Assembly (NCBI GenBank): GCA_036656615.1
Contig: JAVXHY010000014.1
Span: forward strand, 1-54,015
Length of the DNA: 54,015 bases
Origin: CAUPWF01 sp036656615
Lineage (GTDB): Bacteria; Bacillota; Clostridia; Lachnospirales; Lachnospiraceae
Direction: 5' to 3'
Position numbers and translations under genes: made by a program. Shown piece after piece: positions 8,836 through 17,791 of the stretch. Every line of letters starts with the position of its first letter. Within the stretch, counting starts at the first letter, position 1. Under the pieces are notes generated by a model, which searched no databases, was not told the origin of the DNA, and worked only from the letters and a program-made list of their open reading frames with translations.

Positions 8836-10910
8836 CAATTTGCGAATGGTTCATTTAAAACTTCTGTACCTGGTAATACAAATCTTCCATTTTTTAGAAG
8901 TATAATCTCTTTTTCATCTTTTGTAACCACTTTGATTTCTTTTAATTCCTCATAAGGAATCGTAACATCTGTATGGCACTGAAAATACGCTTTTCCAATA
9001 TCCTCTTTTCGCAAAATAGATATGGTATTGTCTTTTGCCACAATTTCCTTCCCATTGGGATTATATACCTTGTTTTCTTCACTCCAGCTATAACAGGTAT
9101 CTCCCACAGCAAAATGGGGTCCCATTTTCTCTGCAATTAAAATTGGCATTTTATCTTCTATCTTATATTTTTTTGCTGCAACATAAGCAGTAGTATTCGT
9201 ACCAATTGCAAACTCTCCAATTGGAAGACTGTCATGATTGTGTAGTATATTTTCTTTGATATACTTTTTATTTTCTTCTGCATCCGGAAAATTCGTACAG
9301 CTATAATCTATAATTTTGCCATCTGAAAATGTAAGCTTTAGATTTTGGTATTGCAGATTATTAAGATAAACCTTTTTTACAGCCAGTATCCCGTTCGTAT
9401 TCTCTAGAATGGGTGTCGTAAACACCTCCCCTACTGGAATATTTACATCTGCCACACAGTTCTCAAAAATAGTTTCTTTCTCTGGGTCATTCAATCGGTG
9501 AAGCTGTATTTTTAAATCTGTACCATTATCCGCGATTCCCTTCACATGTACATATACTCCCTGATCTAACGCATCAATGAGTTTTTGCTGCACTTGTTCG
9601 TATATTTTTGCATCTAATGTATTAATGCGAATTACTTCATCAAAGATTTCTTTGTAATGTATTCCAATCTCTGGAATAGGATAAGCAATAATCGTAAAGC
9701 TTCTCTCTTCCCCTTTGATATAGTGATTCATAAGTTGTCCTGATTTGCCATCGTAAAGTACCGTTAATTGCTCTTGTTTTTCATCCAACATAATGGCTTC
9801 ACTTATTCTGATTGGTACAAATGGATGTTCCCCGAATACTTCCATGACTGCTGGTCCAGCGAATTTTGCAGCCAACTCTTTATTCTTTTCATAGGTGTTT
9901 TTGGTTACATCTAATTTACGTTCTATATATTTCTTATCCATGAACAAGCCTTGATCTGCACGATGATCATATTCGTATTGTTTATTGACAGAAGCTCCAT
10001 AGTATCCGATTTTATGCTGTTCTCTTTTTGTGATGATACTAACTGCGGCACGGTAGATAATTGGCTGAAGACCCATGACACGGAAATTCTTAATAGCAGC
10101 TTGTATCACCCGTTCAAATCCAAGGGTATATCGAATATTAACCGTTGACTTCTTGGATAGATCCTTGCCACCATTAATAAATCCCATACGATAGCCCTCT
10201 GTATACACATCTGCCATTTGCTGAATCACTGTTTCATCCAACCCATTCAAATGCCTGGCTGTTAACACTTCATTATCTGTAATATACTCTCCAAACTGAT
10301 ATAGATACGTTTCATCCCACATATTTACATGCTCAATTAGTTCTACTGCAAATACATATTTAGGATCTAGCTGTTCCTGAATCCGGTCAGCTAGAAAAAC
10401 ATCGCAATAATCACTTGCATACCAATATAAGATATCCTTTAATACTTTATATTCCGGCATGGGTGTTTCTTCAAAACAATTATATATTTCTATAAATAAT
10501 TCATTGCATATGGTCAGATAGGAAATTCTTTCTTCAAAAACATACGCTATCTCACCACGCAGTTCCGCATAGAGAGCGCTTAACAGCTGCCCATATTCCT
10601 CACCTAATATTTCTACGGAGTACTTTGGATTTGCATAGCTTGTGGCATAATATTCTGGCTGTATATCTAGATATAGACTTGTGTTTATCCTTTGTAATTC
10701 TTCCAACGACAATTCTTTCCATGAATCTTTCCTATGTTCCACTAGCACATCATTTATTTGCAAAATGAACTTGGAAACCGTTTGAAAATAAGATTGAAAC
10801 TTGGGATCCACTGTATATTCACTTAATATGGCTTTTATACGTTCCAGTGATAATTCATATCGTTCCATAACTTGTTGGCTTTCATCTACTGTCACTTCAA
10901 ATTCATTCAT
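8832..10910 (-). CDS. M29-family metallo-aminopeptidase with long N-terminal extension
   Basis: The C-terminal half carries the metal ligands of thermophilic aminopeptidases (AmpS/AmpT, family M29). They are Glu495 in GEVFTTP, Glu566 in LPIGEFAIGTN, His599 in GPHFAVG, Tyr607, and His646/Asp648 in CHTD. M29 enzymes are normally about 370-410 residues. This 692-residue protein has some 280 extra, mostly helical N-terminal residues that I do not recognise. There is no signal peptide, so it is probably a cytosolic peptidase. AAGGGGG precedes the ATG, which directly follows the stop of the small membrane protein gene upstream (TAA-ATG), so the two are translationally linked. Confidence 0.85.
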   Translation of the reverse strand: MNEFEVTVDESQQVMERYELSLERIKAILSEYTVDPKFQSYFQTVSKFILQINDVLVEHRKDSWKELSLEELQRINTSLYLDIQPEYYATSYANPKYSVEILGEEYGQLLSALYAELRGEIAYVFEERISYLTICNELFIEIYNCFEETPMPEYKVLKDILYWYASDYCDVFLADRIQEQLDPKYVFAVELIEHVNMWDETYLYQFGEYITDNEVLTARHLNGLDETVIQQMADVYTEGYRMGFINGGKDLSKKSTVNIRYTLGFERVIQAAIKNFRVMGLQPIIYRAAVSIITKREQHKIGYYGASVNKQYEYDHRADQGLFMDKKYIERKLDVTKNTYEKNKELAAKFAGPAVMEVFGEHPFVPIRISEAIMLDEKQEQLTVLYDGKSGQLMNHYIKGEERSFTIIAYPIPEIGIHYKEIFDEVIRINTLDAKIYEQVQQKLIDALDQGVYVHVKGIADNGTDLKIQLHRLNDPEKETIFENCVADVNIPVGEVFTTPILENTNGILAVKKVYLNNLQYQNLKLTFSDGKIIDYSCTNFPDAEENKKYIKENILHNHDSLPIGEFAIGTNTTAYVAAKKYKIEDKMPILIAEKMGPHFAVGDTCYSWSEENKVYNPNGKEIVAKDNTISILRKEDIGKAYFQCHTDVTIPYEELKEIKVVTKDEKEIILLKNGRFVLPGTEVLNEPFANC

Positions 10911-11264
10911 TTACATCAACCCCCTTAAAAACAATAAGAAAAAGCACAAAATATAAAATACATTCATCCCAATACCCACTCGGCAAGTGATATAATTTTT
11001 CTCTCTTTCTCTCATTCCTTTTATGCCTATATTAACACCTACACAGGAAAAGATAAAACCACCGATACCTAAAGCACCTGTGTAAATAGGCGAATTTCCT
11101 CTCTTTGCATATGCCGAAAAAATTAACAATACAAGTAACATTCCAATACCCAAAGCGCAGACGCAAGATGACATACCTTTTTTGGAATGTTTTAATTTTG
11201 CCTGTCCATACTTACGATTTCCTCTATCTTTCGTTTCTTTTTTTCTTTCTTTGTTTTTTAGCAT
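10911..11264 (-). CDS. Small membrane protein, possibly DUF6142
   Basis: 117 residues: a strongly basic N-terminus (about 30 residues, HSKKGMSS at its end) followed by three hydrophobic segments (about 34-52, 62-80 and 95-114). It resembles small Lachnospiraceae membrane proteins that I recall as DUF6142, but I cannot confirm this. The GTG one codon before is too close to AGGAGA, so the ATG at 11264 is used. The gene starts 41 bases inside the end of the VanZ gene and its stop abuts the aminopeptidase start. Function unknown. Confidence 0.7.
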   Translation of the reverse strand: MLKNKERKKETKDRGNRKYGQAKLKHSKKGMSSCVCALGIGMLLVLLIFSAYAKRGNSPIYTGALGIGGFIFSCVGVNIGIKGMREREKNYITCRVGIGMNVFYILCFFLLFLRGLM

Positions 11265-11715
11265 CACAACTTCTCCTTATTGCATTACAAATGGTAAAAC
11301 ATATAAATCCAATAATACCTCCAATTGTATTTAACAACAAATCATCCACATCAAAACTTCCTACCCGTGTTACCAACTGGAAGATTTCAACACAGAGACT
11401 CAATCCAAAACTATAAAATAGAGTTGCAAAAAAACTTCTATATTTGCTTGCCATCGGAAGAAAAAACCCAAAAGGTACAAATATTAATACATTTCCGACC
11501 AAATTAGTAAAGACAGCGAACGCTCCTAAGGCCTCACGATAATTAATAAAACGCTTAATTTCTTTGAAAAGTGTCAAATTATAATGATAATTATTTAATT
11601 CTCCCGTTCGCCCATACCAATCTGAAAATATTAGGAAATATAATAAAAAACCGATATAGAGAATAAACAATACTTTTCCTAGAAGGCGGACACGTTTTCT
11701 ATGTTTGTATTTCAA
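11224..11715 (-). CDS. VanZ family membrane protein
   Basis: 163 residues with four hydrophobic segments and the VanZ-type pattern NLVGNVLIFVPFGFFLP, then SFGLSLCVEIFQL and GSFDVDDLLLNTIGGIIGF. VanZ itself confers low-level teicoplanin resistance, but most chromosomal members have no known role. The only start with a suitable Shine-Dalgarno (AAAGGA, 7 bases away) is a TTG at 11715; no ATG follows until well inside the conserved region. The basic tail (KKQRKKKRNER) is encoded in the overlap with the next gene. No van resistance genes are nearby, so a resistance role should not be assumed. Confidence 0.85.
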   Translation of the reverse strand: MKYKHRKRVRLLGKVLFILYIGFLLYFLIFSDWYGRTGELNNYHYNLTLFKEIKRFINYREALGAFAVFTNLVGNVLIFVPFGFFLPMASKYRSFFATLFYSFGLSLCVEIFQLVTRVGSFDVDDLLLNTIGGIIGFICFTICNAIRRSCDAKKQRKKKRNER

Positions 11716-11733
11716 AATAATATCCTTTCATCC

Positions 11734-11886
11734 CTAAAATGTGAGACTCGTCTTACCCTTTAATAAACGTGCACCTCCAATAATAGTTAAAATACCGGTG
11801 ACGATTCCGGCAACTATCATGATAATCCCAAGAACGATATTCCCAGCACCAACTTGTTTCATTGTTTTATAAACATGCTCAACCAT
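11734..11886 (-). CDS. 50-residue membrane miniprotein
   Basis: MVEHVYKTMKQVG then a long glycine/isoleucine-rich hydrophobic stretch (about residues 14-40) able to form one long or two short membrane helices, and a basic LLKGKTSLTF tail. AGGAGGAGTCAG immediately precedes the ATG at 11886, which makes translation very likely despite the small size. The start lies 10 bases after the pyrE stop. The frame also opens further upstream inside pyrE, but without a ribosome binding site. Function unknown; it sits at the end of the pyrimidine run. Confidence 0.7.
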   Translation of the reverse strand: MVEHVYKTMKQVGAGNIVLGIIMIVAGIVTGILTIIGGARLLKGKTSLTF

Positions 11887-11896
11887 CTGACTCCTC

Positions 11897-12574
11897 CTAT
11901 TGTTCTGCTCCATACTGTTCATAATATGCATCAATTGCCTCTTTTAATACATCATCAATAATAATTTTTCCTTTATATTCTTTATTATGTAAATGCTCAA
12001 CTACATCTTCCATGGTGACAATTGCCGTTGTTTCCATTCCGTATTTTTCTTTAATTTCTGCCAATGCACTTTTGTTTCCCTGTCCCCGTTCCATACGGTC
12101 AACAGATACCACCAATCCCAAGGTTTCAATCCTTCCCTGTGCGTTTAGAATTGGCAACGTTTCCCCAATGGAAGTGCCTGCTGTTGTGACATCTTCAATG
12201 ATTACAATTCGATCACCATCTGCAATAGGACTTCCTAATAGAATTCCCGTATCGCCATGATCCTTAACTTCTTTTCGGTTGGAGCAATATCGGATATCTC
12301 GATTATATATTTCACTGATTGCCATGCTTGTAGCAACGGTTAGTGGAATTCCTTTATATGCAGGCCCAAACAATACATCAAACTCAAATCCAAAGGTCCC
12401 CTCTATAGCTTTCGCATAGTATTCACCTAGTTTTCGAAGTTGAGCACCCGTTCTATAAAACCCAGTATTTACAAAGAAAGGCGTCTTTCTGCCACTTTTT
12501 GTAACAAAACTTCCAAATTTTAATACTCCACAATCCACCATAAATTCAATAAATTCTTTTTTATACTGCTCCAT
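11897..12574 (-). CDS. pyrE: Orotate phosphoribosyltransferase
   Basis: Makes OMP from orotate and PRPP in pyrimidine synthesis. 225 residues with the type I phosphoribosyltransferase PRPP loop IVIIEDVTTAGTSIGE and the FGPAYKGIPL flexible-loop region. SGRKTPFFVNTGFY near the N-terminus is typical of the longer bacterial PyrE branch. GAGGGA precedes the ATG. It is the last biosynthetic gene of the local set pyrC-pyrF-pyrK-pyrD-pyrE, 19 bases after pyrD. pyrB, pyrI and carAB are not in the window. Confidence 0.96.
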   Translation of the reverse strand: MEQYKKEFIEFMVDCGVLKFGSFVTKSGRKTPFFVNTGFYRTGAQLRKLGEYYAKAIEGTFGFEFDVLFGPAYKGIPLTVATSMAISEIYNRDIRYCSNRKEVKDHGDTGILLGSPIADGDRIVIIEDVTTAGTSIGETLPILNAQGRIETLGLVVSVDRMERGQGNKSALAEIKEKYGMETTAIVTMEDVVEHLHNKEYKGKIIIDDVLKEAIDAYYEQYGAEQ

Positions 12575-12593
12575 CTTTATATTCCCTCTTTCT

Positions 12594-13499
12594 TTATTTG
12601 ACTATACCAATAATATCTTGTATCTGATGGACTTTTTTCTGCTCCATATATCCTTCTATTCCTTCTATCACATCCATGGTTGTAGTTGGATGATAGAAAT
12701 TTGCCGTTCCTATGGATACAGCCGAAGCTCCTGCAAGTATGAATTCTATTGCATCCGACGCTAAAGCAATTCCCCCCATACCTATGATAGGAAGTGTAAC
12801 CGCTTGGGCAACTTGATATACCATACGCAGTGCAATCGGCTTAATAGCAGGTCCTGATACTCCGCCTGTTTTATTGGCAAGTGCAAATGACTGCTTATTG
12901 ATATCAATCTTCATGCCAGTCAGTGTGTTAATTAAGGATAATACATCTGCCCCTCCTGCTTGCGCAGCTTTTGCCATTTCTGTAATATCGGTTACATTGG
13001 GACTTAATTTCATTATAATTGGCTGTTTTGCATATTTTTTTATTTCTCTTGTAATTTGTTCCACTGCTTTAGGGTTCTGACCAAAAGCAATTCCCCCTTC
13101 TTTTACATTCGGACAAGAAATATTGATTTCCAACAAATCTATCTTTTCATCTGAAAGTCTCTCTACTACTTCAATATAATCCTCTGTCGTCTTGCCACAT
13201 ACATTTACAATAATTCTTGTATCGTACTTTTGTAAAAATGGAAGATCTCTCTTACAAAAAAGTTCCATTCCTGGATTTTGCAGACCAATGGCATTCATCA
13301 TTCCACCATATGTTTCTGCAACTCTTGGTGTTGGATTCCCTTCCCATGGAACATTAGATACCCCTTTAGTTACTACAGCTCCCAATCGATTCAAATCTAC
13401 AAATTCACTATATTCCGTACCCGAACCAAAAGTTCCTGAGGCGGTCATAACCGGATTCTTAAGTTCTACTCCTGCTAATCGGATTGTGGTATCTATCAT
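12594..13499 (-). CDS. pyrD: Dihydroorotate dehydrogenase, catalytic subunit (class 1B)
   Basis: FMN-containing subunit that oxidises dihydroorotate to orotate and passes electrons to PyrK. 301 residues: NPVMTASGTFGSGTEY, NAIGLQNPG, and the class 1 active-site segment NISCPNVKEGG with the catalytic Cys. An FMN phosphate site lies at GMGGIALASDAIEFILAGA. The ATG overlaps the pyrK stop by 4 bases (ATGA), consistent with equimolar production of the NAD-linked PyrD-PyrK heterotetramer. AGGAGG lies within the end of pyrK. Confidence 0.96.
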   Translation of the reverse strand: MIDTTIRLAGVELKNPVMTASGTFGSGTEYSEFVDLNRLGAVVTKGVSNVPWEGNPTPRVAETYGGMMNAIGLQNPGMELFCKRDLPFLQKYDTRIIVNVCGKTTEDYIEVVERLSDEKIDLLEINISCPNVKEGGIAFGQNPKAVEQITREIKKYAKQPIIMKLSPNVTDITEMAKAAQAGGADVLSLINTLTGMKIDINKQSFALANKTGGVSGPAIKPIALRMVYQVAQAVTLPIIGMGGIALASDAIEFILAGASAVSIGTANFYHPTTTMDVIEGIEGYMEQKKVHQIQDIIGIVK

Positions 13500-14269
13500 A
13501 CTTCCACCTCCTCAGCTAAGAATACCGGCCCATCTTTGCAAACACGTTTGTTGTTCACATTAGAATGATGGTCTATCTCTTTCGACTTGCATACGCATGC
13601 GAGACAAGCGCCGATTCCACAGGCCATACGCTCTTCCAACGAAAGATAACACTCTATATTCTGCTCTTTTGCATATATTTTAACTGCATGTAACATAGGT
13701 GTTGGACCACAAGCATAAATAATTTCTCCCTGTAAGCCCTGTTCCTTTATGGCGTCTAAAACAGTTCCTTTTGTTCCAGCGCTGCCATCTTCTGTTGCCA
13801 CATAAAGAACCCCATTTTCTTTTAATTCTTCTTCCAAAAACAACTGATCACGGTATCCTGCTACAATCGTTTTCTCACAATTAAGATGTTTGGATAATTC
13901 TAAAATTGGCGGAACTCCTATTCCACCACCTATTAACAGTGCTTTCTTTTCCTTGATAGGGAAGCCATTTCCAAGTGGACCTAAAATTGAAATGGTATCT
14001 CCTTCCTGCAATTTCGAGAACTGCTCCGTTCCTGTATGTTCACCCATCACCCGATACACTACTCGTATCTGTGCATTTTTTTTATCTGTTTCACAAATAC
14101 TAATTGGTCTAGGTAATAATTTACTATTATCATTGGTATACATCGAAATAAATTGTCCCGGTTTCGCATCATGGGCAATTTGTTTCGTTTGTAGCCACAA
14201 ACTGAATATTCCGGTGGCCAGCTGTTTTTGACTTACAACTTGAACATTTTCTTGGTATTGATCTGCCAT
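13496..14269 (-). CDS. pyrK: Dihydroorotate dehydrogenase electron-transfer subunit
   Basis: FAD and [2Fe-2S] subunit that transfers electrons from PyrD to NAD+. 257 residues: FAD-binding barrel with LLPRPISICE, NAD-binding GGGIGVPPILEL, and a C-terminal iron-sulphur cluster motif CGIGACLACVCKS with a later Cys (KRVCKDGPVF). The ATG at 14269 (MADQYQENV) has AGGAGA six bases before it and is chosen over a start 18 codons upstream. It overlaps pyrD by 4 bases and follows pyrF by 25 bases. Confidence 0.95.
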   Translation of the reverse strand: MADQYQENVQVVSQKQLATGIFSLWLQTKQIAHDAKPGQFISMYTNDNSKLLPRPISICETDKKNAQIRVVYRVMGEHTGTEQFSKLQEGDTISILGPLGNGFPIKEKKALLIGGGIGVPPILELSKHLNCEKTIVAGYRDQLFLEEELKENGVLYVATEDGSAGTKGTVLDAIKEQGLQGEIIYACGPTPMLHAVKIYAKEQNIECYLSLEERMACGIGACLACVCKSKEIDHHSNVNNKRVCKDGPVFLAEEVEV

Positions 14270-14294
14270 TTTTTCTCTCCTGATTTTCGTTCTT

Positions 14295-15227
14295 TTATAG
14301 GTTCTGCTGAAGTGCTCCATCAATATCAGTAATCATGGCTTCCACTGCCGCTCTAGCTGCCTCTCCATAATGTTCCGGTCCATACGCATTGTAAGCTTCC
14401 TGCTTATAGGCCGCAATGATTCCCCTAGATGAGTTAATAATTGCTCCCAACCCATCTTTGTTAAAGAAATGAACCAAATCTTTGCCTTGCCCGCCTTGAG
14501 CACCATATCCAGGTACTAGGATATAGGATTTCGGCATGATTTTACGAAGTGTTTTCCCGATTTGTGGATAAGTTGCTCCTACTACGGCGCCAATATAACT
14601 ATAATTTTCCTCACCCATCAGCTCCATACCCCAGGATGCAACCTTCTCTCCAACTAATTCATAAAGTGGTTTTCCACTTACTAATTGATCCTGAATTTCT
14701 CCGCTGGATGGATTAGATGTTTTCACCAATATAAACAATCCCTTCTTTTCTTCTTTGCATACATCCAGAAAAGGATTGACGCCATCAGAACCTAAGTAAG
14801 GATTTACAGTTACAAAATCTTCTCCAAAAGGTATATAAGACTGACTGCCTACTTGGACACGGCCAATGTGTCCCACTGCATAAGCTGCAGATGTAGATCC
14901 AATATCTCCTCGTTTAATATCACCAATTACAACCAGCCCTTTGGTCTTACAGTAATCTACCGTTCTTTTAAATGCTTGAAGTCCTGGAATTCCAAATTGT
15001 TCATACATTGCAATCTGTGGTTTTACCGCCGGAATCAAATCAAAAGTAGAGTCTACAATTTGCTTATTAAACTGCCAAATTGCTTCTGCTGCACCCTCTA
15101 GAGTTTCTCCAAATTCTTTATATGCCTGTTTCTGTACCTGTTGTGGAATATAAGAAAGCATTGGGTCTAATCCCACCACAATAGGTGCATTGGTCTTTTT
15201 AATATTTCTTATCAGTTGATCAATCAT
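14295..15227 (-). CDS. pyrF: Orotidine 5'-phosphate decarboxylase (type 2)
   Basis: Decarboxylates OMP to UMP. At 310 residues it belongs to the longer subfamily 2, which is typical of actinobacteria, myxobacteria and many clostridia, rather than the 230-residue type 1. Visible motifs: IVVGLDPML, IPAVKPQIAMYEQFG, the catalytic Asp-x-Lys-Arg segment VIGDIKRGDIGSTS, and LVPGYGAQGG for phosphate binding. AGGAGGATA-type ribosome binding sequence precedes the ATG. Its start overlaps the pyrC stop by 4 bases. Confidence 0.95.
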   Translation of the reverse strand: MIDQLIRNIKKTNAPIVVGLDPMLSYIPQQVQKQAYKEFGETLEGAAEAIWQFNKQIVDSTFDLIPAVKPQIAMYEQFGIPGLQAFKRTVDYCKTKGLVVIGDIKRGDIGSTSAAYAVGHIGRVQVGSQSYIPFGEDFVTVNPYLGSDGVNPFLDVCKEEKKGLFILVKTSNPSSGEIQDQLVSGKPLYELVGEKVASWGMELMGEENYSYIGAVVGATYPQIGKTLRKIMPKSYILVPGYGAQGGQGKDLVHFFNKDGLGAIINSSRGIIAAYKQEAYNAYGPEHYGEAARAAVEAMITDIDGALQQNL

Positions 15228-16522
15228 ATTCTATCCTCCAAATGCTTATCTGTTTCATATACCACATTTCCACTTACTAATGTAAAACGAACCTCACCCT
15301 TAACTTTTTTTCCATGAAATGGAGTGTTCTTTCCCTTAGATAAAAAAGTAGCTTTATCAATTGTATAGGTGATATTTGGATCAAAAATCACTACATCTGC
15401 TATTTTTCCAGGTGCTAGACAACCCTTATCTATTCCTAATATTTTAGCAGGGTTTCCACTCATTTTCTCTGCCATCTGCATGGGTGTCAGTATCCCCGTA
15501 TCCACCAGTTCTGTATAAGTAAGAGATGCCATAGTTTCTAAACCTACAATACCAAAGGCAGCATCCTTTATTGATTGATTCTTTTCTTGCTCTGTATGGG
15601 GCGCATGGTCAGTAGCAATGGCATCCATAATATCCATCTTCAGCCCCATTCGCAATGCTTCCATATCCTCTTTGTTACGCAGTGGGGGATTCATTTTAAA
15701 TCGTCCATCATCTTCTGTGATATCATCCGTTGTTAGTATAAAATGATGGGGACACACTTCTCCTGTTACAGGCAGTCCTTCTTTTTTTGCCTGCTCTACC
15801 ATGATCACACTGTCCTTCGTGGAGCAATGACACAGATGAAGCTTTACTCCTGTTTCTTTTGCAAGCAAAATATCTCTTGCCACAATCACATCCTCTACTG
15901 AATTGGATATACCTTTTAAACCCAGAGACTTGGCTTTTGTATCTGCATGCATAACACCACCTTCTACTAGATTGATGTCCTCACAATGAGCAAACACTCT
16001 TAAATCCTTCTCTTTAGCTATCCTCATTGCATTTCGATAAAGCACCGCATCCATTACGGATTTTCCATCTTCACTAATAGCTTTGCAGCCTGCTTTCGCC
16101 ATTCCTTCTATATCGGATAATTGTTTCCCTTGCTGCCCTATCGTGACTGCTCCTAATTGAATCACATGCACCAGACACTCTTCCTTTGCCCGTTGATGAA
16201 CCGATCTTACTTTATCACCTGTATCAATCACCGGTTTGGTATTCGGCATGGCACAAAGTGTTGTTACTCCACCTCTGGCCGCGGCCTGCCCCCCTGTTGT
16301 TAAAGTTTCTTTATACTCCAGTCCTGGATCACGCAAATGAACATGTAAATCAATAAATCCAGGCATCACATAGCATCTAGATGCATCTATGGTCCGATCC
16401 GCTAATTCCTCTATCTTGGATTCTATTTTTACAACTTTCTCATCTTGAATTAGTACATCACAAATTTCATCACGTTTACTGTATGGATCAATTACATGAC
16501 CGTTTTTTATTAATATTTTCAT
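15224..16522 (-). CDS. pyrC: Dihydroorotase
   Basis: Zinc amidohydrolase that cyclises carbamoyl aspartate to dihydroorotate. 432 residues, class I type: the metal-binding DLHVHLRDPG near residue 60, FAHCEDINLVEGG, HLCHCSTKDSV, and the ATDHAPHT motif with the catalytic Asp. The lysine that is carboxylated in many class I enzymes is replaced by the SEDGKS-type segment used by Gram-positive PyrC. It is the first pyr gene in transcription order and begins 26 bases after the S41 protease gene, so it may be transcribed with the upstream cell-wall genes. Confidence 0.95.
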   Translation of the reverse strand: MKILIKNGHVIDPYSKRDEICDVLIQDEKVVKIESKIEELADRTIDASRCYVMPGFIDLHVHLRDPGLEYKETLTTGGQAAARGGVTTLCAMPNTKPVIDTGDKVRSVHQRAKEECLVHVIQLGAVTIGQQGKQLSDIEGMAKAGCKAISEDGKSVMDAVLYRNAMRIAKEKDLRVFAHCEDINLVEGGVMHADTKAKSLGLKGISNSVEDVIVARDILLAKETGVKLHLCHCSTKDSVIMVEQAKKEGLPVTGEVCPHHFILTTDDITEDDGRFKMNPPLRNKEDMEALRMGLKMDIMDAIATDHAPHTEQEKNQSIKDAAFGIVGLETMASLTYTELVDTGILTPMQMAEKMSGNPAKILGIDKGCLAPGKIADVVIFDPNITYTIDKATFLSKGKNTPFHGKKVKGEVRFTLVSGNVVYETDKHLEDRI

Positions 16523-16548
16523 GTGGTGTCCTTTCTTTTATAAATTTA

Positions 16549-17760
16549 TTAACTTGCGGTAATTTGACTATTTATGATCTCCATTGCTTTATCCAGCTGA
16601 TTATCTGCCTTTTCATCCTGCTTGTTTTCCTGATATTCAATAACTGTATCTGGTTTGATTCCAACTTTATTTATATTTCTACCTTTCGGTGTAAAATATT
16701 GTGATACTGTAAATTTCATGCCAGATCCATCTTCCATGCGGTGGATCTGTTGTACCACTCCCTTGCCATAGGTAGTGGTTCCCACTAATTCACCAACCCC
16801 ATAATCTTGTATTGCTCCTGCAAAAATCTCGGATGCACTGGCACTATTGCTATTGACCAATACACAAAGTGGCTGAGTAAATGGGGTGTTCCCATTGCCT
16901 GAATACTCTTTCTTATTTCCACTCTTATCCTCTGTATATACCATAACACCCTTGGGAAGTAAAAGTTCCAACATATCGCATACGGTATCTAAATTACCTC
17001 CCGGATTATTTCGTAAATCCACAACCAAACCTTGCATCCCCTGATTTTGTAATGTGGTAAAAGCTTCTACAAACTGGTTATAGGTAACCGTATCAAATTC
17101 TACTATACGAATATATCCAATTTGATTTGGCTTCAGTTCACTGACAACCGTAGGTGTTAGAATCTTCCTTCGTGTAGCGGTCACCTTTTGCTCACCTTCT
17201 ACACCCTCTCGTAAGATAGTAATATCCACCTGTGTATTCTTTTTTCCTCTTATTTTAGATACTACACTTTGAAGATCCATATTCTGAACCGATTGACCAT
17301 CTACACTAACTATTACATCATTATTTTGCAATCCTGCTTCAGCTGCCGGTTGGTTCTCAAATACTTCCGAAATAGAAATTACCCTATCTTCTGGATTCTG
17401 AGACATAACAGCACCAATCCCAAAATATTCTCCAGAAGTACTTTCTAAAAGCTGTTTCATTTCTTTTGTTGTATAATAATCTGCATAAGGATCATTGAGT
17501 CCTTTGATATATCCCTGATACATCTCGTCTTTTACCTTACTCTGATCAACGGAGTACAAATATTCCTTATCAATTAAAGACTGCATAAGATTAATTTTAT
17601 TTTTAAATGTACGATCTACTACATTGTTTTTAGACAGCCCGCCATTAAAGTTGTATGTTCCGCTAACAAATCCAGTACCTGCTACCACTGCTATTACAAA
17701 AATAAACATAGCAAGGGCGCCAATGAGCGCCCCTTTCCAAAAATCATTCTGTCTTTTCAT
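16549..17760 (-). CDS. S41 C-terminal processing protease (CtpA/CtpB type)
   Basis: 403-residue, membrane-anchored serine protease: one N-terminal membrane helix (about 10-33), a dimerisation arm, a PDZ domain (about 110-190, with NNDVIVSVDGQSV) and the S41 core. The Ser-Lys dyad is Ser308 in SNSASASEIF and Lys333 in TTYGKGVVQQ. The 25-residue spacing equals that of B. subtilis CtpB and E. coli Prc. In spore formers, CtpB activates SpoIVFB; related enzymes also control murein hydrolases. Here it follows the M23 peptidase and ftsEX, which favours a role in wall remodelling, but a sporulation role cannot be excluded. Confidence 0.93.
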   Translation of the reverse strand: MKRQNDFWKGALIGALAMFIFVIAVVAGTGFVSGTYNFNGGLSKNNVVDRTFKNKINLMQSLIDKEYLYSVDQSKVKDEMYQGYIKGLNDPYADYYTTKEMKQLLESTSGEYFGIGAVMSQNPEDRVISISEVFENQPAAEAGLQNNDVIVSVDGQSVQNMDLQSVVSKIRGKKNTQVDITILREGVEGEQKVTATRRKILTPTVVSELKPNQIGYIRIVEFDTVTYNQFVEAFTTLQNQGMQGLVVDLRNNPGGNLDTVCDMLELLLPKGVMVYTEDKSGNKKEYSGNGNTPFTQPLCVLVNSNSASASEIFAGAIQDYGVGELVGTTTYGKGVVQQIHRMEDGSGMKFTVSQYFTPKGRNINKVGIKPDTVIEYQENKQDEKADNQLDKAMEIINSQITAS

Positions 17761-17791
17761 ATATGCTTCCCATTCTCGAAATTACTGCTAC

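Noticed and set aside
8635..8838. 67-codon minus-strand frame over the purE start and leader
   Set aside because: It runs through the purE promoter and start in another frame and shows no protein signature.
11224..11715. Glycopeptide resistance locus based on VanZ
   Set aside because: Only a VanZ-family membrane protein is present. There is no vanA/B ligase, vanH, vanX or vanRS pair adjacent; the two-component system is 30 kb away and unrelated by position.
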